Positions 7,777 through 15,946 of a stretch of DNA of 64,000 bases are shown here, piece after piece. The stretch covers positions 1 to 64,000 of the forward strand of contig JAFSDS010000019.1 in assembly GCA_017436125.1 (NCBI GenBank), written 5' to 3'. This DNA comes from Oscillospiraceae bacterium. Its GTDB lineage: Bacteria; Bacillota; Clostridia; Oscillospirales; Ruminococcaceae. Position 1 is the first letter of the stretch; each line of letters opens with the position of its first letter. The position numbers were made by a program, and so were the translations under genes. Under the pieces are notes generated by a model, which ran no database searches, was not told where the DNA came from, and saw only the letters and a program-made list of their open reading frames with translations.

Positions 7777-8571
7777 TCAGCCGCATCCGCAGGAACAAAC
7801 TCCTATGCCGTCGGATTCTTCAAGTCTTGGCGGAAAGAATTCGCTGGTAGGGAATTTGATATGCTTGAAAACCTCGCAGGGGTCGTCGGTGGTGGTAACA
7901 CATTCCTTACCAGGAACACAGAAGTCATAGGCGGGAATAAGCATCTGCACTTTACGTTCCAGCTGAACGATAGTGAAAAGTCCGAGGGTAACAAGAACTC
8001 TTCTTGCGCCGGAATATACAAAATTGCCGTCGAAAAGATTGGAAACGGATTCAGGGAAGTTTATATCTCCGGAATAGCATTCACAGTCGCAGTTATCCGC
8101 AAAGCGGCTGTGAAGAACAATAGGCGATACAACCTGAACAACCGCTCTCGGGCTGTCGGGAGTAAGTCCCGGGCCGGCAAAAGGATTTTCGGAACTGAAA
8201 ACTTTTACGTTTCCTTCGCTTCCGTAAAGGATAACCTTTTTGGAAAAGAAGGCAACGCCGGTAACGGTATCCGCTGTGGAAACCGGGGTGTAATACGCGG
8301 AAAGGTTTACAAGGAAGTAAAAGGTCATATCAACCGAATAAAAACCCCGGTTGAAAGGGATGGGTTCCACTTCGAGGAACACGTTAAGTACTTCGACGCT
8401 TTTTGCTTTAACGCTGAGCGCACGGTCGATTTTTGCCTGTTCGGTTTCGGTAAAATAAACCTGAAGATCCTCAAGGCAATCTTTATCTGAACAAGAGTCA
8501 TAAACTCTTCCGGCGTCGATGCAGACTGCCTCCTTAAAGGCAGCGCCGGTATTTGTCTTTTGTTCTGCCAT
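7777..8571 (-). CDS. Conserved-looking Cys-rich protein of unknown function
   Basis: 264 aa, no signal peptide or membrane segment. I do not recognise a named family. Cysteines lie in small groups: Cys17, Cys27 and Cys32 (DSCSDKDC) near the N terminus, a central NCDCECYSG, and a terminal VCSCGCG (Cys259, 261, 263). The middle is rich in beta-type hydrophobic stretches. The grouping suggests metal binding, iron-sulfur binding or disulfide cross-linking as in some spore-coat proteins; none is demonstrated. A strong TAGGAGG site precedes the start and a terminator follows, so it is probably transcribed alone. The coding reality is supported by the ribosome site, codon use matching neighbours and clean boundaries. 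Confidence 0.75.
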   Translation of the reverse strand: MAEQKTNTGAAFKEAVCIDAGRVYDSCSDKDCLEDLQVYFTETEQAKIDRALSVKAKSVEVLNVFLEVEPIPFNRGFYSVDMTFYFLVNLSAYYTPVSTADTVTGVAFFSKKVILYGSEGNVKVFSSENPFAGPGLTPDSPRAVVQVVSPIVLHSRFADNCDCECYSGDINFPESVSNLFDGNFVYSGARRVLVTLGLFTIVQLERKVQMLIPAYDFCVPGKECVTTTDDPCEVFKHIKFPTSEFFPPRLEESDGIGVCSCGCG

Positions 8572-8663
8572 AACAATCCTCCTATCATTATGTTAAGCAG
8601 CCCTGCCTTAAAAGGGGCATACTCAATACATTTTATGACGGAAAAAATTATTTGTTCACAAAA

Positions 8664-8906
8664 TCAAAAGCGTAAATCGGAAATTATATCTTCTATATGT
8701 ATGGGCCTTACGGATTTTTCTGCAAAGAGCATGGCTGTTTTCTCCGCTTTATCAAGACCGCAGTTTCCGAGTGCGGCTTTTTCAAAAATATCGGTTCCCT
8801 CAATAAAAGCTTCGATAAAATACGTTCCGTTATCTTCATCAACAATATATGTTATGTCATAGTTTCTGCAAAGTTCGTTTGCTGCTTTGAAAACTGCTTT
8901 ATACAT
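8664..8906 (-). CDS. Small hypothetical protein (DUF6514-like)
   Basis: 80 aa with a GAGGAGG ribosome site. The pattern, two beta-type strands (ITYIVDEDNGTYFIEAFIEG), then a helix and a closing VRPIHIEDIISDL, resembles the short Clostridia-specific proteins grouped as DUF6514, which end in a similar PxHxxDVIED stretch. That resemblance is from memory. The role is unknown; no membrane segment or cysteine motif. A TATAAT-like element (8942-8947, minus) lies upstream. Confidence 0.65.
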   Translation of the reverse strand: MYKAVFKAANELCRNYDITYIVDEDNGTYFIEAFIEGTDIFEKAALGNCGLDKAEKTAMLFAEKSVRPIHIEDIISDLRF

Positions 8907-9002
8907 AGTGCTTTCCTCCTCCGGGCGGTTTGCCCTGATTTGATTATAAATGCATAAAAGGGTATAAATCCAGCGGAAAAGTTTTACTATTACCTATTGG
9001 AA

Positions 9003-9035
9003 TAAAAAAGCGCCGCATAAGCGGCGCAATTTTTA
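9003..9035 (-). terminator. Terminator of the DUF1015 gene
   Basis: GCGCCGC-ATAA-GCGGCGC stem; on the minus strand it is followed by TTTTTTA. It overlaps the last codons of the gene. Confidence 0.85.
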
Positions 9036-10205
9036 TCTTATTTTTCTTCCTTCAAGGTAATACCGTTTTTCATAAGGGTGGCCCATGGCAAAACTTTTGC
9101 GGACAAAAACGGAATTGTTTTTTATCATTTCAAAAACGCTGTCCCGGTCAAATTCCCGGTAGCAGAAGGCAATGCAGCCCGGTTCTTTACCAAGTTTTTC
9201 GCAGGTATCCGCATCGTGGATATATTCGATTTTTGCTTTTGGATGCTTTGCCAGCCAGAGGTCCAGAATGGGCTGTAATTCCTGAAGGGAAGGAAGGCTT
9301 GAAAGTTCAAGTCCCATTTCCGAAAGTGCTTTCTGTGGGTCCTCAACGCCTGAAAGAAGACGGTTCATACATTCATAGGGCATAGCCGGGTCATAAAGGT
9401 TGATGATTTCCGCAAGGCAGTATCTTGCCGGGTGATTTTTTTGTTCTTCCGGGGTAAGAGTTTTTTTAAGTTCTTCCCAAAAGCATTTTGCCGTTGCGAA
9501 TGAATGGTTTCCGTCTCCCATGGCAAAGGAAAAAGTTCCGCCGTTTTCGGTAAAAACATCATAAAGAATGTCGGCGATTTTTTGATAAAGTTCTTCGCTT
9601 TCGATTTTTGTTCCGGTTATATGTCCGCCGCCTTCCATAAGGTCAAAATCGTATATTTTCGGCATATCGCGGCATTCTTTTTTGAGCATGCTCATAAGTT
9701 TGTCTTCTTTGTCAACAACAAGCATAAGAACATGTGGAAGCTCAAGTACAGCTTGTTTTCTTATCTCTACCCTTGGTGCAACTCGGGTTATATCCGTCAT
9801 TTCGGTAACCTTTATAAGTTTGTCGCTTCCGGGGTTATAGTCGTACTGCTCAAGGTCAAAAGCTGCAACAAGTCCGTAACGGGTGCCATCGGGAGTATCG
9901 CGGACGGTAAAGATAAATCCGTCGCCGATTTCCCCAATAGTGCCGTCAGAAAGATATTCTTCCATGCATTCTGTGCGTTTGGAATAATCTTTATCACCAG
10001 CAAGAAGAAAAGCCTCCGGCAAAGTCATGTTAAGCGTTGACGGGGCGGAGCCTACGTATTCTTTTACCTTTTTCCAGTATTCCGGCTGTGCGGCATACTG
10101 GTCGCAGGCGAGCACGGCATATTTTGAATAATCCGTTCCTGCTTTCGGCAAAAGGATATTCGGAATTTTAACGCCGAGTTTTTCAAATTTTTCCATGTAG
10201 TTCAT
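9033..10205 (-). CDS. DUF1015-family protein
   Basis: 390 aa, the normal length of DUF1015 proteins. Recognisable family stretches are the N-terminal YAVLACDQYAAQPEYW and the central SFAMGDGNHSFATAKCFWEEL, whose GDGNHS motif is the hallmark. The fold is thought to be kinase-related and some archaeal and bacterial relatives act as free-serine kinases (SerK/SbnI-like); whether this one does is not known. Its place directly downstream of serC-serA fits a role in serine metabolism. GGAGGT lies 5 bases before the ATG at 10203-10205; a second in-frame ATG three codons on is less well spaced. An intrinsic terminator between serA and this gene suggests reduced read-through. Confidence 0.85.
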   Translation of the reverse strand: MNYMEKFEKLGVKIPNILLPKAGTDYSKYAVLACDQYAAQPEYWKKVKEYVGSAPSTLNMTLPEAFLLAGDKDYSKRTECMEEYLSDGTIGEIGDGFIFTVRDTPDGTRYGLVAAFDLEQYDYNPGSDKLIKVTEMTDITRVAPRVEIRKQAVLELPHVLMLVVDKEDKLMSMLKKECRDMPKIYDFDLMEGGGHITGTKIESEELYQKIADILYDVFTENGGTFSFAMGDGNHSFATAKCFWEELKKTLTPEEQKNHPARYCLAEIINLYDPAMPYECMNRLLSGVEDPQKALSEMGLELSSLPSLQELQPILDLWLAKHPKAKIEYIHDADTCEKLGKEPGCIAFCYREFDRDSVFEMIKNNSVFVRKSFAMGHPYEKRYYLEGRKIR

Positions 10206-10218
10206 ATTGAACCTCCGT

Positions 10219-10250
10219 TAAAAAAGAAGGCGGAACAAAGTTCCGCCTGA
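10219..10250 (-). terminator. Terminator or attenuator between serA and the DUF1015 gene
   Basis: GGCGGAAC-AAA-GTTCCGCC stem followed, on the minus strand, by TTCTTTTTT. It lies directly after the serA stop and just before the next ribosome site, so it may lower downstream expression. Confidence 0.8.
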
Positions 10251-10260
10251 AATTCTGATA

Positions 10261-11418
10261 TCAAAGAACGCGAACGCGCATAACGCCGTCAATTTCCGCA
10301 AGTTTTTCCACAAGTTCTGCTGGAACATCTTCGTCAAAGTCAAGAATTGTATATGCGACGCTGTCGCGGGATTTGTTGACGAGGTTTTCGATGTTAAGGC
10401 CGGCAGCGGCAACTTTCTCGGTGATGGTTCCGAGCATACCGGGCTTGTTATGGTTGATGAGAGTGATTCTTGCTCCGGCAGCTCTTGGGAAGGAAACTGC
10501 GGGAAGGTTTACGGAGTTTACGATGTTTCCGTTTTCAAGAAAATCGATTATCTGTTTTGCGGCCATAACGGCGCAGTTTTCATCCGCTTCGGGAGTGCCC
10601 GCTCCAAGGTGAGGAGTTGCCATAACGTTGGGAAGTTCAAGCTGCTCCGCAGTGGGGAAGTCCGTTGCAAAAGCCTTTACTTTTCCGTTTTTAAGGGCTT
10701 CAACAAGAGCTTCGTTGTTGATAACTGGTCCGCGGGCATAGTTGATAAGATAAACGCCGGGTTTCATCATATCGATCTCCGCTTTGCCGATATAATCTCT
10801 GGTTTCATCGGTAAGAGGAACATGGATAGTGATAAAATCACTGTTTTTATAGATCTCATCAACATCGTTGGTAAAGTTGAGATATGCGCGAAGTTCTTTT
10901 TTGCGTGCGGGAAGAAGATAGGGGTCGTAACCGGTAACATCCATGCCGAGATCGCTGCAGGCTTTTGCCATTCTGGAACCAATAGCGCCGACACCGATTA
11001 TACCGAGCTTTTTACCCATAAGTTCCGGTCCGCGGAAAGCTTCTTTTCCTTTTTCAACTTCCTTACCGGGTTCGGTGGTATCAAGGCTTTTTACCCATCT
11101 GGATGCTGCCTCGACGTTTCTTGCAATCATTACCATTGCAGAAACGGTAAGTTCCTTAACAGCATTTGCGTTGCCGCCGGGGGTATTGAAAACAACAATG
11201 CCTTCTTCGGTGCAGCGGTCAACGGGAATGGTGTTTACGCCCGCTCCGACGCGGACTATTGCCTTAAGATTTTTTCCCATATCCACATTGTGAAGGGGAG
11301 CGGAATGAACCATTATGGCATCCGGCTGGTCAAGGATATCGGTGATTACATATTTGTCCTTATCATACATATCAAGACCTGCGCGGCCGATTTTATTATA
11401 AGTATTTATGGTAAACAT
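10261..11418 (-). CDS. serA: D-3-phosphoglycerate dehydrogenase
   Basis: 385 aa. First committed step of serine synthesis: oxidises 3-phosphoglycerate to phosphohydroxypyruvate with NAD. The Rossmann motif KLGIIGVGAIGSRMAK lies near residue 135-150, the catalytic Arg is in VRVGAGVNTI or NYARGPV, and the catalytic His in ATPHLGAGTPEAD. A C-terminal ACT domain (ARITLINHNKPGMLGTI...) of about 70 residues is the usual site of serine feedback; the extra ASB domain of long forms is absent. Start chosen at 11416-11418 behind AAGGAGA. Lies 22 bases after serC on the same strand. Confidence 0.95.
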   Translation of the reverse strand: MFTINTYNKIGRAGLDMYDKDKYVITDILDQPDAIMVHSAPLHNVDMGKNLKAIVRVGAGVNTIPVDRCTEEGIVVFNTPGGNANAVKELTVSAMVMIARNVEAASRWVKSLDTTEPGKEVEKGKEAFRGPELMGKKLGIIGVGAIGSRMAKACSDLGMDVTGYDPYLLPARKKELRAYLNFTNDVDEIYKNSDFITIHVPLTDETRDYIGKAEIDMMKPGVYLINYARGPVINNEALVEALKNGKVKAFATDFPTAEQLELPNVMATPHLGAGTPEADENCAVMAAKQIIDFLENGNIVNSVNLPAVSFPRAAGARITLINHNKPGMLGTITEKVAAAGLNIENLVNKSRDSVAYTILDFDEDVPAELVEKLAEIDGVMRVRVL

Positions 11419-11440
11419 AGAAAATATCTCCTTAAAAAGA

Positions 11441-12517
11441 TTATTCCCTGTATCCCTTTTCAAAATCTACCATGCACTGTGCAAGGCATTCAACGCCCTC
11501 GATGGGCATTCCATTATAGATGGAAGCACGGATTCCTCCGACGGAACGGTAACCCGCAAGGCTTATCATTCCGCGGCCTTTTGCCATATCGAGGAAAGCT
11601 TTTGTGGTTTCGTCATCTGGAAGGGTAAAAGTAACATTCATAATGGAGCGGCAGTCCTTATCGGCAATGCCTTTATAAAGATTTGAACTGTCGATAACAT
11701 CATAAAGAATATTGGATTTTTTCGTATTGATTTTTTCAAGTTCGGCAACGCCGCCCTGCTGTTCAACCCAGTCATAAACAAGTCCGCACATATAAATTGC
11801 AAAAGTAGGCGGAGTGTTAAGCATGGAACCGGTTCTATCCATGGTTTCATAGCGGAGAAGGGAAGGAACAACGGGATCGATATCCTTAAGGATGGAACTG
11901 CGTTTTACTATTGCAACAGCAACTCCGGCGGGGCCCATGTTTTTCTGTGCACCGGCATAAACAAGGTCGTAATCTTTAACGTCGATAACGGTTCCCAGTA
12001 TGCCGGAAGTCCAGTCGCCGATAAGTGGGGTGCTTCCGTGTTCCGGAAGCTTGCGGTACATGGTTCCGCAGGTGGTATTATTGCCGGTTATATGAAGATA
12101 TGCGGTATCCGGAAGAATCATGTCGTTTGTTATTTCCGGAAGGGTACCTTCAGTATCAACTATTTTATACGCGTCGCACCATCGGGATGCTTCTTCAAAA
12201 GCTTTTTTTGAAAAAACACCGTTAACTGCGTGTGCGGCTTTTTGGCCCCTGCGGGCAAAGTTCATTGCGGCCATGGAGAACTGCATGGTTGCACCGCCCT
12301 GACAAAAAACGACGGCATAATCATCCGGAATATTCATTATTCGGCGAAGGGTGGCTTCGGTTTTTTCCATGATTTCTTCGAAGGGGCGAGATCGATGGCT
12401 CATTTCCATAACGCTGCAGCCTGCTCCGGGATAGCATACGAGATCCTTCTGTGCCTGTTCAAGAACAGAAAGAGGAAGAGCTGCAGGGCCGGCTGAAAAG
12501 TTAAATAATCTTTCCAT
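11441..12517 (-). CDS. serC: Phosphoserine aminotransferase
   Basis: 358 aa, class-V PLP aminotransferase making O-phosphoserine from phosphohydroxypyruvate and glutamate. MERLFNFSAGPAALP at the N terminus is diagnostic. The PLP lysine is in YAGAQKNMGPAG, about residue 195, and the phosphate-binding HRSRPFEE stretch is present. The ATG at 12515-12517 has GGAGG 13 bases upstream, a slightly long spacing, but no better start exists. First gene of serC-serA. No phosphoserine phosphatase lies in the window. Confidence 0.95.
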   Translation of the reverse strand: MERLFNFSAGPAALPLSVLEQAQKDLVCYPGAGCSVMEMSHRSRPFEEIMEKTEATLRRIMNIPDDYAVVFCQGGATMQFSMAAMNFARRGQKAAHAVNGVFSKKAFEEASRWCDAYKIVDTEGTLPEITNDMILPDTAYLHITGNNTTCGTMYRKLPEHGSTPLIGDWTSGILGTVIDVKDYDLVYAGAQKNMGPAGVAVAIVKRSSILKDIDPVVPSLLRYETMDRTGSMLNTPPTFAIYMCGLVYDWVEQQGGVAELEKINTKKSNILYDVIDSSNLYKGIADKDCRSIMNVTFTLPDDETTKAFLDMAKGRGMISLAGYRSVGGIRASIYNGMPIEGVECLAQCMVDFEKGYRE

Positions 12518-12762
12518 TTTTTCTATAACACCTCCGTAAATAATAATTGCCCCTATAATACTAATTTTTCTGCATATTTTCAAGCTAATTATACTAAATT
12601 TGTATGAATTACTGAAAAAATATAGGTTATTTATACATATTTGCGGAATATTGCCAATATAGTTTTGTGTTTTAAAGAAAAACAACTGTTTTTATACGAA
12701 AAACTATATTGAGAAATCAAAAGCATTGTGCTAAAATAATTTAAACAAAAGGAGCTGATGAC

Positions 12763-13350
12763 ATGCCAAAGAAAAATTCCCGCAACACAAAAAGCAAAAT
12801 AGTTTCCGCCGCGTGGCGTCTTTTCTATGAACAGGGTTATGATGATACCACCATTGAGGATATCATTGAGGAATCCGGAACTTCAAAAGGCTCCTTCTAT
12901 CATTATTTTGCCGGAAAGGATGCGCTTTTAAGTTCGTTATCCATCCTTTTTGATGAAAAATATGAGGAAATAGAAGAAAAAATAGATTCCGAAATGTCCG
13001 CTTTTGATAAGCTTATGTATTATAATGAAGAACTTTTCGCAATGATAGAAAACCGCGTTTCCATCGATCTTCTTGCGCGCCTTTATTCATCCCAGCTTAT
13101 TACAAAAAGCGAAAAGCACCTTTTGGACAGAAACAGGATTTATTATAAACTCCTTCGTCAGACGGTGGTAAGCGGTCAGGAAAAAGGCGAGCTTCGCTCC
13201 GATGTTTCCGCAAACGAAATTGTAAAAGCCTATGCCCTTTGTGAAAGAGGTCTTCTTTATGACTGGTGTATCTGCAACGGCGAATACGCCCTTAAAGAAT
13301 ACTCAAAACGCATGATGCCCATTTTTATGAGCGAATTCAGATGCAGATAA
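12763..13350 (+). CDS. TetR/AcrR-family regulator
   Basis: 195 aa. Residues about 10-55 hold the TetR DNA-binding domain (TIEDIIEESGTSKGSFYHYFAGKDAL). The rest is the ligand-binding half, with no recognisable ligand class. AAAGGAG lies 9 bases before the start. It is divergent from serC across 245 AT-rich bases and is followed by its own terminator, so it may regulate itself, serC or distant genes. The downstream lipoprotein is separated by the terminator. Confidence 0.88.
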   Translation: MPKKNSRNTKSKIVSAAWRLFYEQGYDDTTIEDIIEESGTSKGSFYHYFAGKDALLSSLSILFDEKYEEIEEKIDSEMSAFDKLMYYNEELFAMIENRVSIDLLARLYSSQLITKSEKHLLDRNRIYYKLLRQTVVSGQEKGELRSDVSANEIVKAYALCERGLLYDWCICNGEYALKEYSKRMMPIFMSEFRCR

Positions 13351-13351
13351 C

Positions 13352-13384
13352 AAAAATCCCGCATATTTTTGCGGGATTTTTTTG
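13352..13384 (+). terminator. Terminator after the TetR gene
   Basis: AAAATCCCGC...GCGGGATTTT stem followed by TTTTG. Confidence 0.88.
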
Positions 13385-13442
13385 TTTTCATGCAACAAAT
13401 TTATAATAAAAATGCACTATATATTTGAAGGGAGGTTTTTAT

Positions 13443-14237
13443 ATGAAAAAAATAATCGTTATACTGCTGGCTCTTTTGTTTATGGCAGGCTGTTCGTCTG
13501 AAATCATAGAAGTAAACAGCTATCTTGAAAAGGAACTGAATATTGCAGACTGTGAAAACAGGGACTTTCAAAAAGGCGTTCAGAACCCGGATGCGATTTT
13601 TGAAAATGAAGATTTTTCATTTAAAATCCTCCAGACAGTGACCTTTGGAAAAACTGTATATTTTGCAGCGGAAGCAGAAAAATTCAACGATTTTGAAGGA
13701 AAACAGCTTTGCATTGATATCGAAAAACTTAATGCCGGAGAAAAAGAGATAAAAAATTATATTTTATCGTATGAAACGGCTTTTGAAGATTCGGAAAAAG
13801 AATATTATATTTTCCATTTTTATTCCGATGAAAATATTAAGGCAGGGGATGAAATGACCCTGTATTTAAACAATTTCTTTATTATAGAAAACGAATATAC
13901 GGATAAAGAAGTTTGCGGACCGGTTGAAATTTCCTGGACAATGGAAAAAACAGGCGATATAAGATATTTTCAGAATGTCGGGGAAGAGGATGAAATCGAA
14001 TATATAGAAATAACGCCTTTTTCCGTTTATGTTGAATTTGGAAAACCGGTAGAAGAAATTCCAAAAATGGCTGCGGTTTATCATCATAACGAGGATAAAA
14101 TAATCATTTCCGGTATTGAAAGAGAAACGGATACAATGGAAGGCATAACTGACGTAAGATATTATCTTGATGAGATGCTCGATATTTCCAAAATAAAATA
14201 CCTTCAGATAGGCGATACAAGATATATCGTTAAGTGA
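13443..14237 (+). CDS. Lipoprotein of unknown function
   Basis: 264 aa. A type II signal peptide with a lipobox LFMAGC puts the lipidated cysteine at residue 17, so the mature protein sits on the outer face of the membrane. The ATG at 13443 follows GGGAGG. The mature part is acidic, rich in aromatic and beta-type stretches, without a domain I recognise; the base composition is somewhat more AT-rich than in neighbouring metabolic genes. It stands alone between two terminators. Confidence 0.75.
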   Translation: MKKIIVILLALLFMAGCSSEIIEVNSYLEKELNIADCENRDFQKGVQNPDAIFENEDFSFKILQTVTFGKTVYFAAEAEKFNDFEGKQLCIDIEKLNAGEKEIKNYILSYETAFEDSEKEYYIFHFYSDENIKAGDEMTLYLNNFFIIENEYTDKEVCGPVEISWTMEKTGDIRYFQNVGEEDEIEYIEITPFSVYVEFGKPVEEIPKMAAVYHHNEDKIIISGIERETDTMEGITDVRYYLDEMLDISKIKYLQIGDTRYIVK

Positions 14238-14306
14238 TTTTTTTATAGATGTGTCAAAAAACAAATAAAATAGACAAAATAGTAATCAATGTTTTGTAAA
14301 TTATGC

Positions 14307-14340
14307 AGAAACCCGCGGCTTTCCGTGGGTTTCTCTTTCT
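14307..14340 (+). terminator. Terminator after the lipoprotein gene
   Basis: AGAAACCCGCGG-CTT-CCGTGGGTTTCT stem (one G-T pair) then CTTTCT. Confidence 0.75.
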
Positions 14341-14419
14341 GTTAAATTGCCAGTTTACATATTGTAATTTATCAGTTAAAATATAAAATAGAGAAATAAC
14401 GACAGGAGTGTATTTATAT

Positions 14420-15406
14420 ATGGAAAAACAAGTCAGAAGGATAGGAATTCTGACCTCCGGCGGCGATGCCCCCGGAATGAACGCTGTTATCCGCGCTGTT
14501 GTAAGAACCGCAGCAAGCAAAGGTATTGAATGTGTAGGTATCAGAAGGGGATATAACGGCCTTATAACCGGCGATATCATCCGTCTTGACTCCGACAGCG
14601 TTTCAAGAATTATCAATAAGGGCGGAACGATGCTCTATACTGCAAGAAGCGATGAATTCATGACCGAAATGGGCCAGAGCAAAGCTGTTGCAACCTGCAA
14701 GCAGTTTGGTCTTGACGGAATCATCGGTGTTGGCGGCGACGGAACTTTCCGCGGACTTCTTGCACTTTCAAAACACGGTATTTCCGTTGTCGGTATTCCG
14801 GCAACCATTGATAACGACATCAGCTGCACCGATTACTGCCTTGGTTATGATACCGCGGCAAACACTGCTGTTGAATGTATCGACCGTCTTCGCGATACCA
14901 TGCAGTCCCATGAACGCTGCTCCGTTGTTGAGGTAATGGGCCACAGAGCCGGACACCTTGCTCTTTATGTCGGTCTTGCAACAAGTGCCACCGCTGTTCT
15001 TGTTCCGGAAAAAGAACTTGATTTTGAGGACGACATTGTTGAAAGCATAAGAAAAGCAAGACTTGGCGGAAAAACCCATTTTATGATCATCATGGCAGAA
15101 GGCGTTGGAAAAGCAACTAAAATGGGCGAGAGGATCGAAGAGGAACTTGCCCTTGATACAAGGGTAACCATTCTCGGACATATCCAGCGCGGCGGAACTC
15201 CTTCCGCACGCGACAGAGTAACTGCCGCATCCATGGGTTATGAAGCGGTAAGAGCTCTTGCAGAAGGTAAAACCAACCGCGTAATTCGTTCCGTTTCCGG
15301 AAAATTTGATGATATTGATATTGATGAAGCGCTCAATATGAGCAAGGGTCTTGATGAAGAACAGTACGAAGTTCTTGAGGCAATGACAGGTATCTATGTA
15401 AAATAA
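14420..15406 (+). CDS. pfkA: ATP-dependent 6-phosphofructokinase
   Basis: 328 aa. Phosphorylates fructose 6-phosphate to fructose 1,6-bisphosphate. ILTSGGDAPGMNA is the N-terminal phosphate loop. GVGGDGTF has Gly after the Asp, and PATIDNDI lacks the Lys of pyrophosphate-dependent enzymes; both point to ATP as donor. The catalytic Asp is in TIDND and the substrate-binding MGHRAG is present. Start taken at the ATG at 14420; a GTG four codons earlier overlaps the AGGAG ribosome site itself and is excluded. Monocistronic, ended by a shared bidirectional terminator. Confidence 0.95.
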   Translation: MEKQVRRIGILTSGGDAPGMNAVIRAVVRTAASKGIECVGIRRGYNGLITGDIIRLDSDSVSRIINKGGTMLYTARSDEFMTEMGQSKAVATCKQFGLDGIIGVGGDGTFRGLLALSKHGISVVGIPATIDNDISCTDYCLGYDTAANTAVECIDRLRDTMQSHERCSVVEVMGHRAGHLALYVGLATSATAVLVPEKELDFEDDIVESIRKARLGGKTHFMIIMAEGVGKATKMGERIEEELALDTRVTILGHIQRGGTPSARDRVTAASMGYEAVRALAEGKTNRVIRSVSGKFDDIDIDEALNMSKGLDEEQYEVLEAMTGIYVK

Positions 15407-15438
15407 AAAAACGGCAGCCGAAAGGCTGCCATTTTTTT
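15404..15438. terminator. Bidirectional terminator between pfkA and the nitroreductase gene
   Basis: GGCAGCC-GAAA-GGCTGCC with A-run on the left and T-run on the right. Confidence 0.9.
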
Positions 15439-15946
15439 ATTCTATATAAAACACTTTTTTATCATCAAACTGATCCCTGGATGAAGGTTCCTCATCGGGA
15501 TAGCCGATATAAATTATGTTGAGAGGTATTTCTTTTTCAGAAAGCCCAAGCGCTTCGCTGACATTTTTTTCGGCTCTTTTCATTGGATGCACTCCGCACC
15601 ATACTGCGCCAAGCCCCATATCCACCGCACGAAGAAGGATGTTTTCCGTAGCGGCGCTGCAATCCTGTATCCAAAACGGAGCAAGCTGGGAAGGAAGCGC
15701 CTTTGAAAGGTTTCCGCATACAACGACAGCGAGGGGAGCGGCTATATTTGAATATCTTGCTGCTTTGCGAAGTTTTAAAAGAGTTTCTTCATTTGTGATA
15801 ACATAAAATTCCCAGGGAGTTTTGTTGCATGCACTGGGGCCGCTCATTGCGGCGTGAAGAAGTTCGTTAACATATTCTTCCGGAACGGATTTATCGGTAA
15901 ATCTTCTTATGCTTCTTCTTTTAAGTAAAGCTTCTTTAAGTTCCAT
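15437..15946 (-). CDS. Nitroreductase-family FMN oxidoreductase
   Basis: 169 aa, a short member of the family. RRSIRRFTDKSVP at residues 10-22 and the SGPSACNKTPWEFYVI stretch contact FMN; AVDMGLGAVWCGV near residue 112 is the second flavin-site motif. The family reduces nitro compounds, quinones or enones with NAD(P)H; the physiological substrate is not readable from sequence. Its start codon abuts the stop of the radical SAM gene with no gap, so the two are co-translated; a GAGGATAT ribosome site lies in that gene's end. Confidence 0.9.
   Translation of the reverse strand: MELKEALLKRRSIRRFTDKSVPEEYVNELLHAAMSGPSACNKTPWEFYVITNEETLLKLRKAARYSNIAAPLAVVVCGNLSKALPSQLAPFWIQDCSAATENILLRAVDMGLGAVWCGVHPMKRAEKNVSEALGLSEKEIPLNIIYIGYPDEEPSSRDQFDDKKVFYIE

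Noticed and set aside
7699..8490. 263-codon plus-strand frame opposite the Cys-rich unknown gene
   Set aside because: Starts within a terminator and lacks a ribosome site; the minus-strand gene has TAGGAGG and a terminator.
12518..12762. Possible riboswitch or T-box upstream of serC or the TetR gene
   Set aside because: No T-box motif, terminator-antiterminator pair or known aptamer core could be traced; the region is plain AT-rich promoter DNA.
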